Of a stretch of 64,000 nucleotides of DNA, positions 24,992 to 34,964 are shown in pieces. Under the pieces are notes generated by a model that worked only from the letters and a program-made list of their open reading frames with translations, ran no database searches and was not told the origin of the DNA. The stretch covers positions 1-64,000 of the forward strand of contig JAKQKQ010000187.1 of assembly GCA_029560585.1 (NCBI GenBank), given 5' to 3'. The DNA comes from Verrucomicrobiota bacterium. GTDB taxonomy: Bacteria > Verrucomicrobiota > Verrucomicrobiia > JADLBR01. The position numbers were made by a program, and so were the translations under genes. The stretch's first letter is position 1, and the number at the start of each line of letters is the position of its first letter.

Positions 24992-26896
24992 GGGAACCAA
25001 GGAGTACTGGAGAACGACAGCCTGGTCACCACCGCGGGAACCAACCTCGATTCCAGTCTCACACAGTTCAGCGCCAATGCGTTTCGTGGGAGCCGTTTCG
25101 CAGTCCCAGTCGACGAAGGTGTATTGTCTGCGTGGGTCGAGCCCGCGGAGTCTTACGGAACGGCGGCAGCGGGGGGCCGCGGAGCCGCAGAACGCCTGGA
25201 CGAGACCATCGCCGCTCGTGGGATCGTGAAACTGAAATGCGAGCCACTGTTTCGGATCGTCGCTCCATGCCGCCAGTGGATAGAAATCGGCCGTGAAGAG
25301 CCGGCGCACTTTCAGGCAGCGGTCGATGTGCTGGCGCAGGGCGCCAACCGCTTCAGGGTTGAGAAAGTTTATGGCAAATGATGCGCAGGCGCCCATGCCA
25401 CTGCGAAGGGCGACCTCGTCGGTCTTGTTGGCGCCAAGGCCGTGAAGCGGCAGCCAGAGTGACAGCCCATGGGTCATGGCCTGCACGTTGCGCGGAAACG
25501 CCCTGTCGCCCCAGCAACTATCGCTCCGCCACAACGCGACACATCGGCGCATCATCTCGAAGTCAAGACGCCGCCCACCACTGGCACAATTATCAAGTAT
25601 GAGACCAGGGTGTCGCCGGACGAGTTCATCCAGAAAATCGTAGAGGCCGGTGATGTGCCGCACTTCGCGCAAGCCGATGTCATCGGGGCCTTCCCCCGTG
25701 TGCCAGAAATAGGCCGGATACAAATTGAAATCCTGGCGATAGATGGCGATGCCGGCGTCGCGGATGTTCTTCGAAATGGTGTCAAGCGCCCAGGCGCGGG
25801 CATGCGCATTGCCGAAATCGAGCAGGCGAAAACCGTCCTTTTCCATGTAGCGCAGGCCGTCCGGCGTATCGCTCGGCGCGAGGAGCCAGTCGGCATGCTC
25901 GCGCTGGAGCCATGTGCCGCGCATGGCGCGTTCGGGCTCGAACCAGGCAAGGAATCGCATTCCCGCCTGGCGCACGGCAGCGCCCACGGGGCCAAGGCCA
26001 CGCGGGAAGCGCGCCAAATCCGCGTCTGGATTCCCCTGCCCTCGTGGGAAGCCACCGCCGTTCCATCCGGCATCCAGCCAATACGAGTCCAATGGTAGTC
26101 TCAGGGCGGCGATGTCAGCGGCCAGTTGGATGAGCTTCTGCTCGGTCGTATCATTGAACCGGACCATGCCGTGAACGCTCGCGGCCACCGGCATAAGGTC
26201 CAGCGGCGCATGCGTCTTCGGCGTAAAGGCCCGCAGCACGAGGCGGCGAAAATGGTTCTGCCCATCGATCCAATCCCCGCGATAGCCCATGACCAACACC
26301 GATGGCAATCGCACCTCCTCGCCAGCCCGCAGCTTAAAATGCGACCGCTTCAAGCCCGCCGTCACCCGCACCCTCCCGCCGCCAACCGCCTCAAACACAG
26401 ACCTCCAGTCGCCCGACCAACCCACGGCAACGACCAGCCCGCCGCCCTCGCCCGCAAGATTGAAGTAGGGCATCACGCCATCCGATGATCGCCCCCCGAA
26501 CGACTCCAACGCAAAGGACTTGCCTTGGTTCAGCGGCTCCACGCGCGGTTGGAAATCGCCGACCTCCGAATGGCTGCCCTTGCTCCAGTGCAGCATCACC
26601 GGATTGCCGGATGGGAACTGGACCACGAAGTCCGCCGACTTCAGATCGCCGTAGACCGGCGATTCCCCGCTCGCCGGAGCCCGGAGCCGAACCTGCCACT
26701 CGATGGCGCCTTGCCCGGGATACTCGCGCCTCTCAAAGCGCAGGCCGGAATGTGAGACCGGACCGGGCAGCGCGCCCCGCTCGCCCAATTGAAAGTCGGG
26801 GGCCAGCAGCAGCGTCGAATCGTCGGCCACGGAGATGCCACACCCCGAGGGCACCACGAAGAGGATAAGGCTTCCGATGACGATCAACGATTTCAT
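24989..26896 (-). CDS. Exported alpha-galactosidase (GH36)
   Basis: This 635-residue retaining glycosidase is predicted to release alpha-galactose. The GH36 signs are clear: SYWLDAGWNGGG, FLAWFEPERAMRGTWL, the nucleophile Asp389 in IYRQDFNLYP, DNCASGGRRLDFEMMRR, and the acid/base Asp459 in LWRSDSCWGD. The N-terminal beta-sandwich covers about 25-230. The N-terminus LIVIGSLILFVVPSGC looks like a signal peptide, possibly a lipoprotein signal with Cys19. I chose ATG 26896 because residues upstream are not signal-like. The stop TAG lies in the edge of repeat copy 2. It follows the pectate-lyase-like gene by 44 bases and is the last gene of the long minus-strand run. Confidence 0.9.
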   Translation of the reverse strand: MKSLIVIGSLILFVVPSGCGISVADDSTLLLAPDFQLGERGALPGPVSHSGLRFERREYPGQGAIEWQVRLRAPASGESPVYGDLKSADFVVQFPSGNPVMLHWSKGSHSEVGDFQPRVEPLNQGKSFALESFGGRSSDGVMPYFNLAGEGGGLVVAVGWSGDWRSVFEAVGGGRVRVTAGLKRSHFKLRAGEEVRLPSVLVMGYRGDWIDGQNHFRRLVLRAFTPKTHAPLDLMPVAASVHGMVRFNDTTEQKLIQLAADIAALRLPLDSYWLDAGWNGGGFPRGQGNPDADLARFPRGLGPVGAAVRQAGMRFLAWFEPERAMRGTWLQREHADWLLAPSDTPDGLRYMEKDGFRLLDFGNAHARAWALDTISKNIRDAGIAIYRQDFNLYPAYFWHTGEGPDDIGLREVRHITGLYDFLDELVRRHPGLILDNCASGGRRLDFEMMRRCVALWRSDSCWGDRAFPRNVQAMTHGLSLWLPLHGLGANKTDEVALRSGMGACASFAINFLNPEAVGALRQHIDRCLKVRRLFTADFYPLAAWSDDPKQWLAFQFHDPTSGDGLVQAFCGSAAPRCRRSVRLRGLDPRRQYTFVDWDCETAPTKRIGAELCETGIEVGSRGGDQAVVLQYSLVP

Positions 26897-26940
26897 CTCT
26901 GCCGCGGAACACCCAGGCCTCTCTTCCGATCCGCAGAATC

Positions 26941-29900
26941 TCACTTCGCATCCTCCAGCGACACGTCGTCATAATGCACAACGTACGCGACTCCCTGAGC
27001 GCGGAGTTCCAACCGCATGCCCATGGCGCCGGGCATGGGCCGAAACTCGCCCGAGAACATTTGCCACTGATCGGTGAGCACGCCGCTCACGGTATGGTGA
27101 CCCAGAAACTTATTGTTGCCATCCATCATCATCACCACCGCAAAAAACCGCCTCCCCGCCGTACCCTTGACCCGCCCGGAGAAGCGGTATGTTTTTTGAT
27201 CATCGGGGCGCACCGCGGGTCCGTCGTAGGCCGCGCCACTATAGTTGGTTCTGTTTCTCTTCTCGATGCGTATGCACTGTTTGCCTTCGCTCGCCTCGCC
27301 AACGATGGACACTGTCGCAAGCGAATCCTTGGCGTCGAAAAACCGCCAATAGATCGGCGCTCCGCTCGATGCGTTGACCTCTTCGAAACCGCCGTTCCGC
27401 AGCAGGGGACCGGCCGGCGGCGCGCAGAGGGGGATGGCGCGCCCTTCCTCCAGGATGAGCGGTTCCATCACATGATCCCCGGCCTCCGCGACCACGGCCG
27501 TTCTCTCATCGGGGATGCCAGCGAAGGTGTTATCCCGTATCAACGTCCAATTGGCAGGGGCGCCAAGCCGCACCTGGTCGCGGCATTCTTCAAATCGGTT
27601 ATGCTCCAGGACGCAGAGCAGGAGACCGCCGTCCTGGTGTGAGACGCTGGCGAGACCGGCGACCGTGGCCACATTACGGGTGTGGACAAAGGCGCCGACC
27701 TCCGCCTCACGAAAGACATTGCGCCGGGCCGCATTGCCGGCGATGTACCACAGGACATCCCTATCCTCTTTCGGGAAAGTCCCCCCGTACGCCCGGTAGT
27801 GGTCCACGTAGGCGCCCGGAGACTCGCTCGTGTCGTACGCCTGGCCGTGCACGTGCTCGATGACATTATCAACGGCAAGATTCCACCCCGTGGGATTTCG
27901 GTAGCTCGAATTGTAGACCACGCCGCTCGTGACGTTCCGCGCCGTATTGGCCGCTATGATGTTGTCGAAGGCGTTATACCAGAAACAGACGAGGTGGATC
28001 TTGATCTCCGGCACGAAGGCGCCCGAGTCCAGGAAATTGTGATACATGATATTATGGCGGTAGGCCACGGTGAGTACCACTCGGCTCGTGGGGTCCGGTG
28101 CAACGCGCCAGGGTTTGGAGAGCGCGAACGAAACCCGATCACCCGAGACCGTCTTTCCTTTGATTTCCCGGTACTGCCCCGCGCCCTTGCCGCAGGCGAT
28201 GTAGAGCATCCAGTGATCGTTCTCGCCCACCTCGCCGATGATCCGCGAACCGTCGGAATTCCATGAGACCCGATAGCCCTGCGGCGTTGGGGCTTGGGAA
28301 TTGATGCCGGCGGTGGTCACGGTCGTCATATCATCCTGGGAAGAGATCACGTCGAAGAGACCGCCCTGCGGATAATGGTAATGAAAGATATACGACTCGC
28401 CCTGGTTCTTGGCGGAATTCCGGGCACTGGCGATGCTTCTCAACGCGCCCCTCTCAAACATGCTCGGGTGATTGCCTATGTTCATGCTGCGATTGTGGGC
28501 GAAATAGCAATACTTGACGGACGTGTTGACGCAGGTGATGGTCCGGTTAAGGACTCGGGCGTGGCAGCGGTCCGCGCCGCCAAAATCGCAGCGTTCCACG
28601 ATCACCCGCTTGCCGTTGTAGATGGCCACGCCCGCCGAGAGCGCATTTTCGTATAAGGCGCGGGAAACGCCGTTCGGCGAACCGGCGTGATGCCCACGAA
28701 AGATCGTGTCCTGGATCAGCACCCAATCCGTGCTCGGCGGGCAGGCCTGATCATCGTTGTGCGAGGGCACGGCGTTTTCTCCGATCTGCACAAGGCCGAT
28801 GGGGGCGTGCAGTTCGCATTTCCGGACGATGATGTTTGCGGCCCCTCCGCATAGGAGGTGCAGCGCCGGCGCATCGATAATGTTCTGGACGCCTCGGAAA
28901 TCGTCCGACCAATCGCGCTCATCGGTCTGGACAACGCACACCCCGTCCACCACGCAATCGGCGGCGCGGATGAGTAGCGTGCTCTGCTTGTTCCCGTTGT
29001 TGCCGTTGAGGACCGCCATGTTCCGTATCGAGATGCCGCCTTCGTCGAAGATCAGGATCGCCTCGGGAAAGGATCGTCCCGGCAGGGGCCTCAACACCGT
29101 GGCCGTGCCCCTGACGGCGTTCGTGCCGTCGTATTCTCCCATGCCGACGCCCTCGATGCTCACCCCCGCAGACGGTTTCAATGGTCGCGAGACATGGAAG
29201 GTCCCTGCGCCGAAACGGAGCACGCCGCCCGATCCCCCCGCCTTCTTCAGCGCATTTTCAATCGCGCCCGTGTCGTCGTCGCTGTCGTCGCCCTTTGCAC
29301 CAAAGTCCTCTGCCCTGAACATTTCCTTTTTTGTTTCGTCCTGCCAAGGGGTGACCTCAAAGGTGAGCGCCTCGCTCCAGCCATATTGGCCGCCCGTGCC
29401 ATTATGGGCCCAGGCCGTATACGTGCCCGGCGCCAAATCCGGCGGCAGGACAGCCTCGAGGTGATATGGCTCGGCCACCTTCACCGCTAGCGTCTTCGCA
29501 AAGTTCCTGCCCTCGATGTGGATAACTGGCGTGAAGCCCGCGAGCGTGAGGTTCTTTCCAAACACCCGCACCGTTTCCCCCGGTCTCCCGGATTGGGCGC
29601 GGCGCGGCCATAGCCACCAGGCTTCCGCACCATTAAGCCGGTACGGCCGCCCGGACTTCCCACCGCACTGTGGCCAAATAAGCATGGCGGTCGCTGGCAG
29701 GTCTTTCGGAATGATCGCCTGCAGCCGATTGTCTTTGGCCCGGAGCGGCGTCACCTGACGGGTGACACCTTCGGCCCAGACCAGGAGCGTTGCGTTGTCG
29801 AGGCGGCATCCGGCTGCTGAAAGTGTTTCGTCCGGCATCACGGGGTCCGTCGCCACAGAGAGCTCTGGAGCGTCGGCCGACGGCTCTCCCCCCATGGCGG

Positions 29901-30045
29901 GAAGGGCCGTGTCTACAGGGGCGGCCACCGCATTGGGAGGCGGGTGCGGGACATCGATCGGCGGCGGGAGCACGCCCGCGAAGCACGATTGGCAGGCGCA
30001 CAAACTGAGCGCGAGGTGAAATGCGGGGCTGGGGACGGACAGCAT
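26941..30045 (-). CDS. Large exported pectate-lyase-like beta-helix protein with C-terminal CBM
   Basis: This protein of about 1034 residues begins at ATG 30045, which has AGGAG 7 bases upstream; a TTG at 30069 is less likely. A signal peptide (FHLALSLCACQSCFA) and a Pro-rich linker come first, then an IPT-like beta domain (about 130-235: GRPGETVRVFGKNLTL). The right-handed helix starts with EDFGAKGDDSDDDTGAIENALKKAGGSGG, the Pectate_lyase_3 opening, and runs through many N/V/I-rich coils to about 860. The C-terminal 150 residues (LRNGGFEEVNASSGAPIYWRF ... VHYDDVSLED) are a CBM4/9-like jelly roll. It is probably an outer polysaccharide lyase or hydrolase of unknown specificity. Confidence 0.8.
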   Translation of the reverse strand: MLSVPSPAFHLALSLCACQSCFAGVLPPPIDVPHPPPNAVAAPVDTALPAMGGEPSADAPELSVATDPVMPDETLSAAGCRLDNATLLVWAEGVTRQVTPLRAKDNRLQAIIPKDLPATAMLIWPQCGGKSGRPYRLNGAEAWWLWPRRAQSGRPGETVRVFGKNLTLAGFTPVIHIEGRNFAKTLAVKVAEPYHLEAVLPPDLAPGTYTAWAHNGTGGQYGWSEALTFEVTPWQDETKKEMFRAEDFGAKGDDSDDDTGAIENALKKAGGSGGVLRFGAGTFHVSRPLKPSAGVSIEGVGMGEYDGTNAVRGTATVLRPLPGRSFPEAILIFDEGGISIRNMAVLNGNNGNKQSTLLIRAADCVVDGVCVVQTDERDWSDDFRGVQNIIDAPALHLLCGGAANIIVRKCELHAPIGLVQIGENAVPSHNDDQACPPSTDWVLIQDTIFRGHHAGSPNGVSRALYENALSAGVAIYNGKRVIVERCDFGGADRCHARVLNRTITCVNTSVKYCYFAHNRSMNIGNHPSMFERGALRSIASARNSAKNQGESYIFHYHYPQGGLFDVISSQDDMTTVTTAGINSQAPTPQGYRVSWNSDGSRIIGEVGENDHWMLYIACGKGAGQYREIKGKTVSGDRVSFALSKPWRVAPDPTSRVVLTVAYRHNIMYHNFLDSGAFVPEIKIHLVCFWYNAFDNIIAANTARNVTSGVVYNSSYRNPTGWNLAVDNVIEHVHGQAYDTSESPGAYVDHYRAYGGTFPKEDRDVLWYIAGNAARRNVFREAEVGAFVHTRNVATVAGLASVSHQDGGLLLCVLEHNRFEECRDQVRLGAPANWTLIRDNTFAGIPDERTAVVAEAGDHVMEPLILEEGRAIPLCAPPAGPLLRNGGFEEVNASSGAPIYWRFFDAKDSLATVSIVGEASEGKQCIRIEKRNRTNYSGAAYDGPAVRPDDQKTYRFSGRVKGTAGRRFFAVVMMMDGNNKFLGHHTVSGVLTDQWQMFSGEFRPMPGAMGMRLELRAQGVAYVVHYDDVSLEDAK

Positions 30046-30243
30046 GGCGAGACTCCTCAGGAATGGCAAAAGTTCAACACCTTTGTTCCATTATTACATG
30101 CGATTCCCCCCGATTTTCGATCCCGATATCATTCTCTATTTCGCGACGCTGCGCTTCTGGCCCTGCCCGGTCGCCTGGCCCCCTGCTCGATGACACGACT
30201 CAGGACCGCCTTTCAGAAGCGAGCGCGACCGGGATGTTCCCCT

Positions 30244-31983
30244 CTACTCAACCCGGATCGAATCGATCTTGATCCGCACATCGCTGCTCCCGGACATCCC
30301 CATCGGCCATTCGGGCGCGACGTAGAGGCCTCCAAAACAGATCTTGCGCAAGAGCGGCTTCTTGAACGACTGGGCGGGCGAGCCGTTCGCCACGACCGAA
30401 AAACCCTCCGGCGTCAGCTCGACCTCGAAGTGGTTCCACTCCTTCATCTTGAACGGCGCGATTTCCGCCCATCTATTCCCGCCGATCGCCACTTGAAACA
30501 CATCCGATTTCTTCTCCACGTCGAAGATGGCGCGCAGGGTCGTGCCGCCCCGCGTCTTGCCGCCCAGTGTGAGCAGGGGCCAATCGAGGCCGCCGTACCG
30601 ATTCACGTTGACGTCGAACGCCAGGCGGAGACTCGCTTGGCGCGTGAGTCGCTCGGTCAGCACCAGCCCCAGGCTCGATTGCCGCTGGCCGAAGCGGGCG
30701 ATCCCGTTCTCAATTGTCAGGCCGGACCGTCCTCCGCGCGGCAGCAGGAATGGCTTTGAGAAATCCGGCAGGGGCCCGACCACACTGCAGTGAATGCCGC
30801 GCGGGTACGTGTAGGCGACGTAGAGTCTGCCGTCATCGACAAAACCGTTGGGATAAAAGGCCGTGCCACCCTGGGGCTGGATGACAGGGCCAGGCAACAG
30901 CAGATCCGGATCGGAAACCGGGGAACAATACAGCGCCAAGAAGTAGCGGTCGCGGCTGATCCGCTCTGGCACGCGAACGTTGTTGTCGTTCATCACCATC
31001 AGCAGGCCGTCGGGAGAGCCAACGCCGGCCACGGCGTAGTTGCGCGAGCAGATCGTGTCAACCTCGACCGAACGGGCCTTTGTCCACGTCCGGCCGTGGT
31101 CGCTGCTGGTGGCATAGAGCAGCATCCGGTGCGGCTTCTCCGCGCGCTCCGGGTTGTCCTGCGCGGTCGAGTTGCGGATCAGCAGGCCGATCCTCCCGTC
31201 GGCTTGCTCGAACAGCATCGGCTCCCAGATGGTGACCAGCTCCCCTCCAAACTCCTCCGGTTTCTCTCCCATCTTCGACCAAGGCAGGGCCTCGATCGGA
31301 TCGCTCCATGACCAGGACTTGCCGCCGTCCTCGCTGATCAGCACGCCCGCGTAACGGGTGTGGCCCACGATGCATTTCTCCTCCACGATCGGCAGGCTGC
31401 ACGGGAACATCATCACGCCCTTGCGGGTCAACAGGCCGTGATTCGTGGGAAAACCTACGACCTTCCCCTCCAGCGCGGGAGGCGCCGCCGGCACCTCCCG
31501 GTTGCTCCATTTGAGACCGTCCGCCGATGTCGCAATGAAAGTCTTGCGGGCGTTGTAGTCGCACCATGCGCAGAACAGGGTCTCGTCGCGAAAATTTATG
31601 AAAATGGGCTGCCACTGGTTATCGGTCTCAATGGGATTCTCCGCGCCCGCGTCCTTCGTGAATAGCCGAACGGGCTGCGACCAGCGCTCGAAATCATCGC
31701 TCCAACTCAGAAAGTTATACTGGCCCGGGACATCCTCCCCGTGCGACTCGTTCGCATTCCACGCGGCGAAGAACTTCCCCTTGAACCGTACGATGTCCAC
31801 GTCGTGGTTATAGAGCAGGGCCGGCTTCGCCGCCGGGTGATAGAAATAGACGTCCGCCTGCTTCACCGTTGGCCGATAGATCGGCAGAGGGTTACCACCG
31901 AACGCCGGGCCGCCCGCGAGGTTGGCGGCGGCGGCAAGCGCGAGAACAATCCCATGTTTCATGGCAGATGAGATGCGATTCAT
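30244..31983 (-). CDS. Exported sialidase-like propeller with C-terminal lectin-like domain
   Basis: This 579-residue protein is related to the products of 37760-39583 and 50667-52562. A signal peptide (GIVLALAAAANLAGGPAFG) precedes a propeller (about 30-420) with YNHDVDIVRFKGKFFAAWNANESHGEDVPGQ, FLSWSDDFERW, ISEDGGKSWSWSDP and TSSDHGRTWTKA. A C-terminal domain of about 150 residues (LAFDVNVNRYGGLDWPLLTLGG ... KIDSIRVE) resembles concanavalin-type lectins. The ATG at 31983 overlaps the stop of the esterase gene (ATGA). The 198 bases between its stop and the start of the next gene contain no frame of note and may include a promoter. Confidence 0.78.
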   Translation of the reverse strand: MNRISSAMKHGIVLALAAAANLAGGPAFGGNPLPIYRPTVKQADVYFYHPAAKPALLYNHDVDIVRFKGKFFAAWNANESHGEDVPGQYNFLSWSDDFERWSQPVRLFTKDAGAENPIETDNQWQPIFINFRDETLFCAWCDYNARKTFIATSADGLKWSNREVPAAPPALEGKVVGFPTNHGLLTRKGVMMFPCSLPIVEEKCIVGHTRYAGVLISEDGGKSWSWSDPIEALPWSKMGEKPEEFGGELVTIWEPMLFEQADGRIGLLIRNSTAQDNPERAEKPHRMLLYATSSDHGRTWTKARSVEVDTICSRNYAVAGVGSPDGLLMVMNDNNVRVPERISRDRYFLALYCSPVSDPDLLLPGPVIQPQGGTAFYPNGFVDDGRLYVAYTYPRGIHCSVVGPLPDFSKPFLLPRGGRSGLTIENGIARFGQRQSSLGLVLTERLTRQASLRLAFDVNVNRYGGLDWPLLTLGGKTRGGTTLRAIFDVEKKSDVFQVAIGGNRWAEIAPFKMKEWNHFEVELTPEGFSVVANGSPAQSFKKPLLRKICFGGLYVAPEWPMGMSGSSDVRIKIDSIRVE

Positions 31984-33245
31984 CGATCCTCGAACTGGAC
32001 GGCCGACGTAACCATCGCGCCGCGTTCGTCGGTCAAGCTGATGAACCACGTGTTGGCGCCCGCGGGAGGGCGGGCCGCTATGATGGCGCCGCCCTCGCCC
32101 ACCTGGGCGGGGACGCTCTGCCATTTTCGTTTCGAGCGCAGGCCGGTGTCGGCGGTATAGTGCAGCGTTGCCTCTCTGATGGCGGTGATCGATTTGACCG
32201 GCAGTCGGATGTTGTCGCCTTCAGTGACTGGCTTGCCGGGCACGGGCAGGGGTGTTCCGGCGTTGCAGTATGAGTCAATGAACAATCCGATCTCTTTAGG
32301 GGCCCAGCCCGGGCCATGGCCATGGCGCATGTTGACCTCGATGCGCATCTGCTTGAAGCCGGGCACCAGGTCAAAACTCTTCTCGTAGCTGTCCAGCGGG
32401 TAATGGATGTCACACGTGCCATTCACGAACAAGATCGGCACCCGGCAGCGCCCCAACAGGCTGGAGGGGTCGTAGGTCTTGATCCAGAGGTCCCGGCGCT
32501 CGCCGAGCTTGTCTATGGAGGGTTTCTGCACGGATTCGCCCTCAAACAAGAAACCGCAGCCATAGACGGGCACGGCCGCCTTGAAACGATCATCGACCGA
32601 GGCCACCAGGCACGTCGTGTAGCCGCCCCAGCTGATGCCCGTCACGGCGGTGCGGTCTGCGTCCACCTCGGCAAACGAGCGCAATAGCGAATGCGCCCGG
32701 ATCGCGGAGGCTGCCGCGTGGAAAGGCCAGTCGTCGTTCGTGTCGCCCCCGATGGTGTCAAATTTCTCCGGATGTCCCTGGTCCGGACCGCCGTTCGGCA
32801 ACCGCTTGCGCGTCTTCCGATCTGACGCCTGATTCGGCACCGGCGCGCCACTCTTCGCGTCATAGGCCGGCGCGTCCGGCTGATGGCCCGATAGGTCCAT
32901 CGCGATGGCCGCATAGCCACGCTTCGCCCAGAGCCAGGCCCACTCCGCAAAGGCGGTTCCACCGCCGCCGTGAATGAGCACCACGCCGGGAAACCTCGTC
33001 TTGCCTGCGGTGACCGCCCCCAATGTCCGCGGTGACGCATAAAACGCGAACACCTCCGTGGCGTGGCCCTGATAGCTTTCGCCCGCATAGAAGAGCCAAT
33101 AGACGGGCCCTGACTGGTCCACCCAACGCATGGGGGGCGCTTGCTTGAGTTCGCCCAGGTTCCACGGGCCAACCATTTCATCGCCCGCGTGGGCGAGGCC
33201 CGCGACGAAAGTTACCGCGACGAGGATGGCGATGGGGAGTCTCAT
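31980..33245 (-). CDS. Exported alpha/beta hydrolase, acetylxylan-esterase/dienelactone-hydrolase-like
   Basis: This 421-residue secreted hydrolase has a signal peptide (PIAILVAVTFVAGLAHA). The alpha/beta fold is shown by PGVVLIHGGGGTAFAEW (oxyanion region), GYAAIAMDLSGHQPD, the nucleophile elbow GISWGGYTTCL with the catalytic Ser, the acid in VNGTCDIHYPLDSY, and the His in MRHGHGPGW. Related proteins deacetylate glycans or are annotated as S9-like peptidases. Deacetylation suits its place among glycan-degrading genes. I chose ATG 33245 because it gives the signal peptide. A beta-sandwich tail (about 330-421) follows the catalytic part. Confidence 0.8.
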   Translation of the reverse strand: MRLPIAILVAVTFVAGLAHAGDEMVGPWNLGELKQAPPMRWVDQSGPVYWLFYAGESYQGHATEVFAFYASPRTLGAVTAGKTRFPGVVLIHGGGGTAFAEWAWLWAKRGYAAIAMDLSGHQPDAPAYDAKSGAPVPNQASDRKTRKRLPNGGPDQGHPEKFDTIGGDTNDDWPFHAAASAIRAHSLLRSFAEVDADRTAVTGISWGGYTTCLVASVDDRFKAAVPVYGCGFLFEGESVQKPSIDKLGERRDLWIKTYDPSSLLGRCRVPILFVNGTCDIHYPLDSYEKSFDLVPGFKQMRIEVNMRHGHGPGWAPKEIGLFIDSYCNAGTPLPVPGKPVTEGDNIRLPVKSITAIREATLHYTADTGLRSKRKWQSVPAQVGEGGAIIAARPPAGANTWFISLTDERGAMVTSAVQFEDR

Positions 33246-33332
33246 AACATTAGATGCTTGAGGATGGAGTGAACACCACCCCGCAGTGGTTTCAAAGCAG
33301 GGAATACGCACATTCCATGCCCCACGGCTTTG

Positions 33333-34964
33333 TCATTCTACGATGGCCTCGCTCTGCACGTAGATCGCGCTGAACCTGATCCCCACTTTCTCCTCGCCTT
33401 CAAACGTCCCTTTGATGCGAACGCGATCCGGCAGACCACCGATGGAGTTCTGCCCACTCCACGAGATTGGCGTGTGATAACCGCTTTCGCGAACAACCGC
33501 CGCGTCTTTCCCAGAAAAATGCGGCAACGGTCGCTCGCGGTCGTCCAGCAACTCGATCCTCAGGTCCGCCCGCGCGCCCAGTCCGTCAGCATTCAGGTAG
33601 AACCGGTGGCGTACGCCCACCTTCGTCGGAACCGAAGCCGTGACAAACTCACTCTGGATGACGGGCATTTGATAATCGCCGGGGCCTTTGCCCGTTTCGT
33701 CCGCCACCAAGTCCCCAAAACGATCGCGCGGAAGCGTGGCGATCCCCACGCCACCGCGCGGGGGCGTGTCTTCCCTATGCCGTGGGTCCCACGCGCCATA
33801 GTAGATGAACGTCTTGTCCCCGATGTTTTCGAACCCCTGCCCCTGCAGAAGTCCACCCTGATCCCAGGCGCCATCCTTCCCGCGCATGAGGAATGTCCAT
33901 TCGTGCGCGGGCTCGCGGAAATTGATGCCGTCGTTGCTGACCACGAAACCGAGGTCGATCGTGACATCCTTCCATTCTTTCGCGCCGTGCCAGCGGCCAT
34001 ACAGGCCCAGCAGTACATTGCCGCGATTCCAGACGCTGATGCCCTCATGCGTCTGCTCGCCCTCGAGGCTACGGCCCGCACCGAGCGGCGCGTGCTGCGT
34101 CGTCCGCACGAACCCGACGCTGCTGGTGCCGGACCAGTTCACAAAATCGGGCGAGCGATACATGCGCGCGACACGTCCCTGATAAGCGCTGGCCGCACTC
34201 ATGGCGTTCTGTCCGCAGATGTAATACATCCCACCCCATTTGTAGAGTCCCCCGCAGGGCTCGAAATGAATGGCGGGCAGCACGAGATCCTTTTCCAATA
34301 ATTCCGCATTCTTCGGCGCCGCCGCGGTGAGCAGTTTCCACCGCAAGCCATCCGCGCTCGCGAACGGCGCCAGCGAACCGAGGCGCGTATTGTGGCGAAA
34401 ATAGATGTGGGTTGAGATCTTGTACCGCCGCTCCGGGTTGGGATCATCGGGATCCGCCAGCACCTTCAGGTTCACGAAGCCCAGCGGCGCTGGATCGGTC
34501 AGGATCAGGTTGTTGTTCTTGTTACCCCGATACTCGACGAGGCCAAGATCGGGCTTGATCCAGCGCAGGCCGTCAGGACTCTCGGCATAGGCCGCGCGCC
34601 ACCGTGCTGATGCCATCTTGTTCGAGGTGTCATCGTCAAAGGCGACATACCACATGCGAAATCTGCCCCGCTCCCGAATGACCGAGCCGTAGAACTGCAC
34701 CCCCATGGCATCCGGAGTACCCGGTTCGCCACGCCTCACCACGGGATTGGCCGGATGCCGTTCGGGCGCCCGCATCTCCAGCCGGAGATTCTGCGAAAAA
34801 GGGATCGCCACCCGATCAAATGCGAACAGGGTTACGCCCGCCGCCTCATCGAACTCTGCCGCATCCGACCGGCCAGCGGCACCGGCCAACGCCAAAGCCA
34901 TCCCGATCACCCCCGCCCTGATTCGCAGGAACGCCCGGCCGAAAAACGCGCTGTCCTGTTTCAT
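33333..34964 (-). CDS. Exported GH43/GH32-like five-bladed propeller protein
   Basis: This 543-residue protein has a signal peptide (AGVIGMALALAGAAGRSDA). Its body has the rhythm of GH43/GH32/GH68 propellers: GSVIRERGRFRMWYVAFD, AAYAESPDGLRW, ASADGLRWKLL, MYRSPDFVNWSG, FVVSNDGINFREP and FIYYGAWDPRHREDTPPRGG. No catalytic triad can be assigned by eye. The C-terminal 120 residues form a beta-sandwich (RHRFYLNADGLGARADLRIELLDDRERPL). The ATG overlaps the stop of the upstream relative (ATGA). It is probably a glycosidase or binding protein for the same polysaccharide as its neighbours. Confidence 0.7.
   Translation of the reverse strand: MKQDSAFFGRAFLRIRAGVIGMALALAGAAGRSDAAEFDEAAGVTLFAFDRVAIPFSQNLRLEMRAPERHPANPVVRRGEPGTPDAMGVQFYGSVIRERGRFRMWYVAFDDDTSNKMASARWRAAYAESPDGLRWIKPDLGLVEYRGNKNNNLILTDPAPLGFVNLKVLADPDDPNPERRYKISTHIYFRHNTRLGSLAPFASADGLRWKLLTAAAPKNAELLEKDLVLPAIHFEPCGGLYKWGGMYYICGQNAMSAASAYQGRVARMYRSPDFVNWSGTSSVGFVRTTQHAPLGAGRSLEGEQTHEGISVWNRGNVLLGLYGRWHGAKEWKDVTIDLGFVVSNDGINFREPAHEWTFLMRGKDGAWDQGGLLQGQGFENIGDKTFIYYGAWDPRHREDTPPRGGVGIATLPRDRFGDLVADETGKGPGDYQMPVIQSEFVTASVPTKVGVRHRFYLNADGLGARADLRIELLDDRERPLPHFSGKDAAVVRESGYHTPISWSGQNSIGGLPDRVRIKGTFEGEEKVGIRFSAIYVQSEAIVE

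Noticed and set aside
24617-25381. A long plus-strand frame crossing both repeats and the alpha-galactosidase 3' end
   Set aside because: It is made of the two mobile elements plus the antisense of the GH36 gene, which has full catalytic motifs on the other strand.
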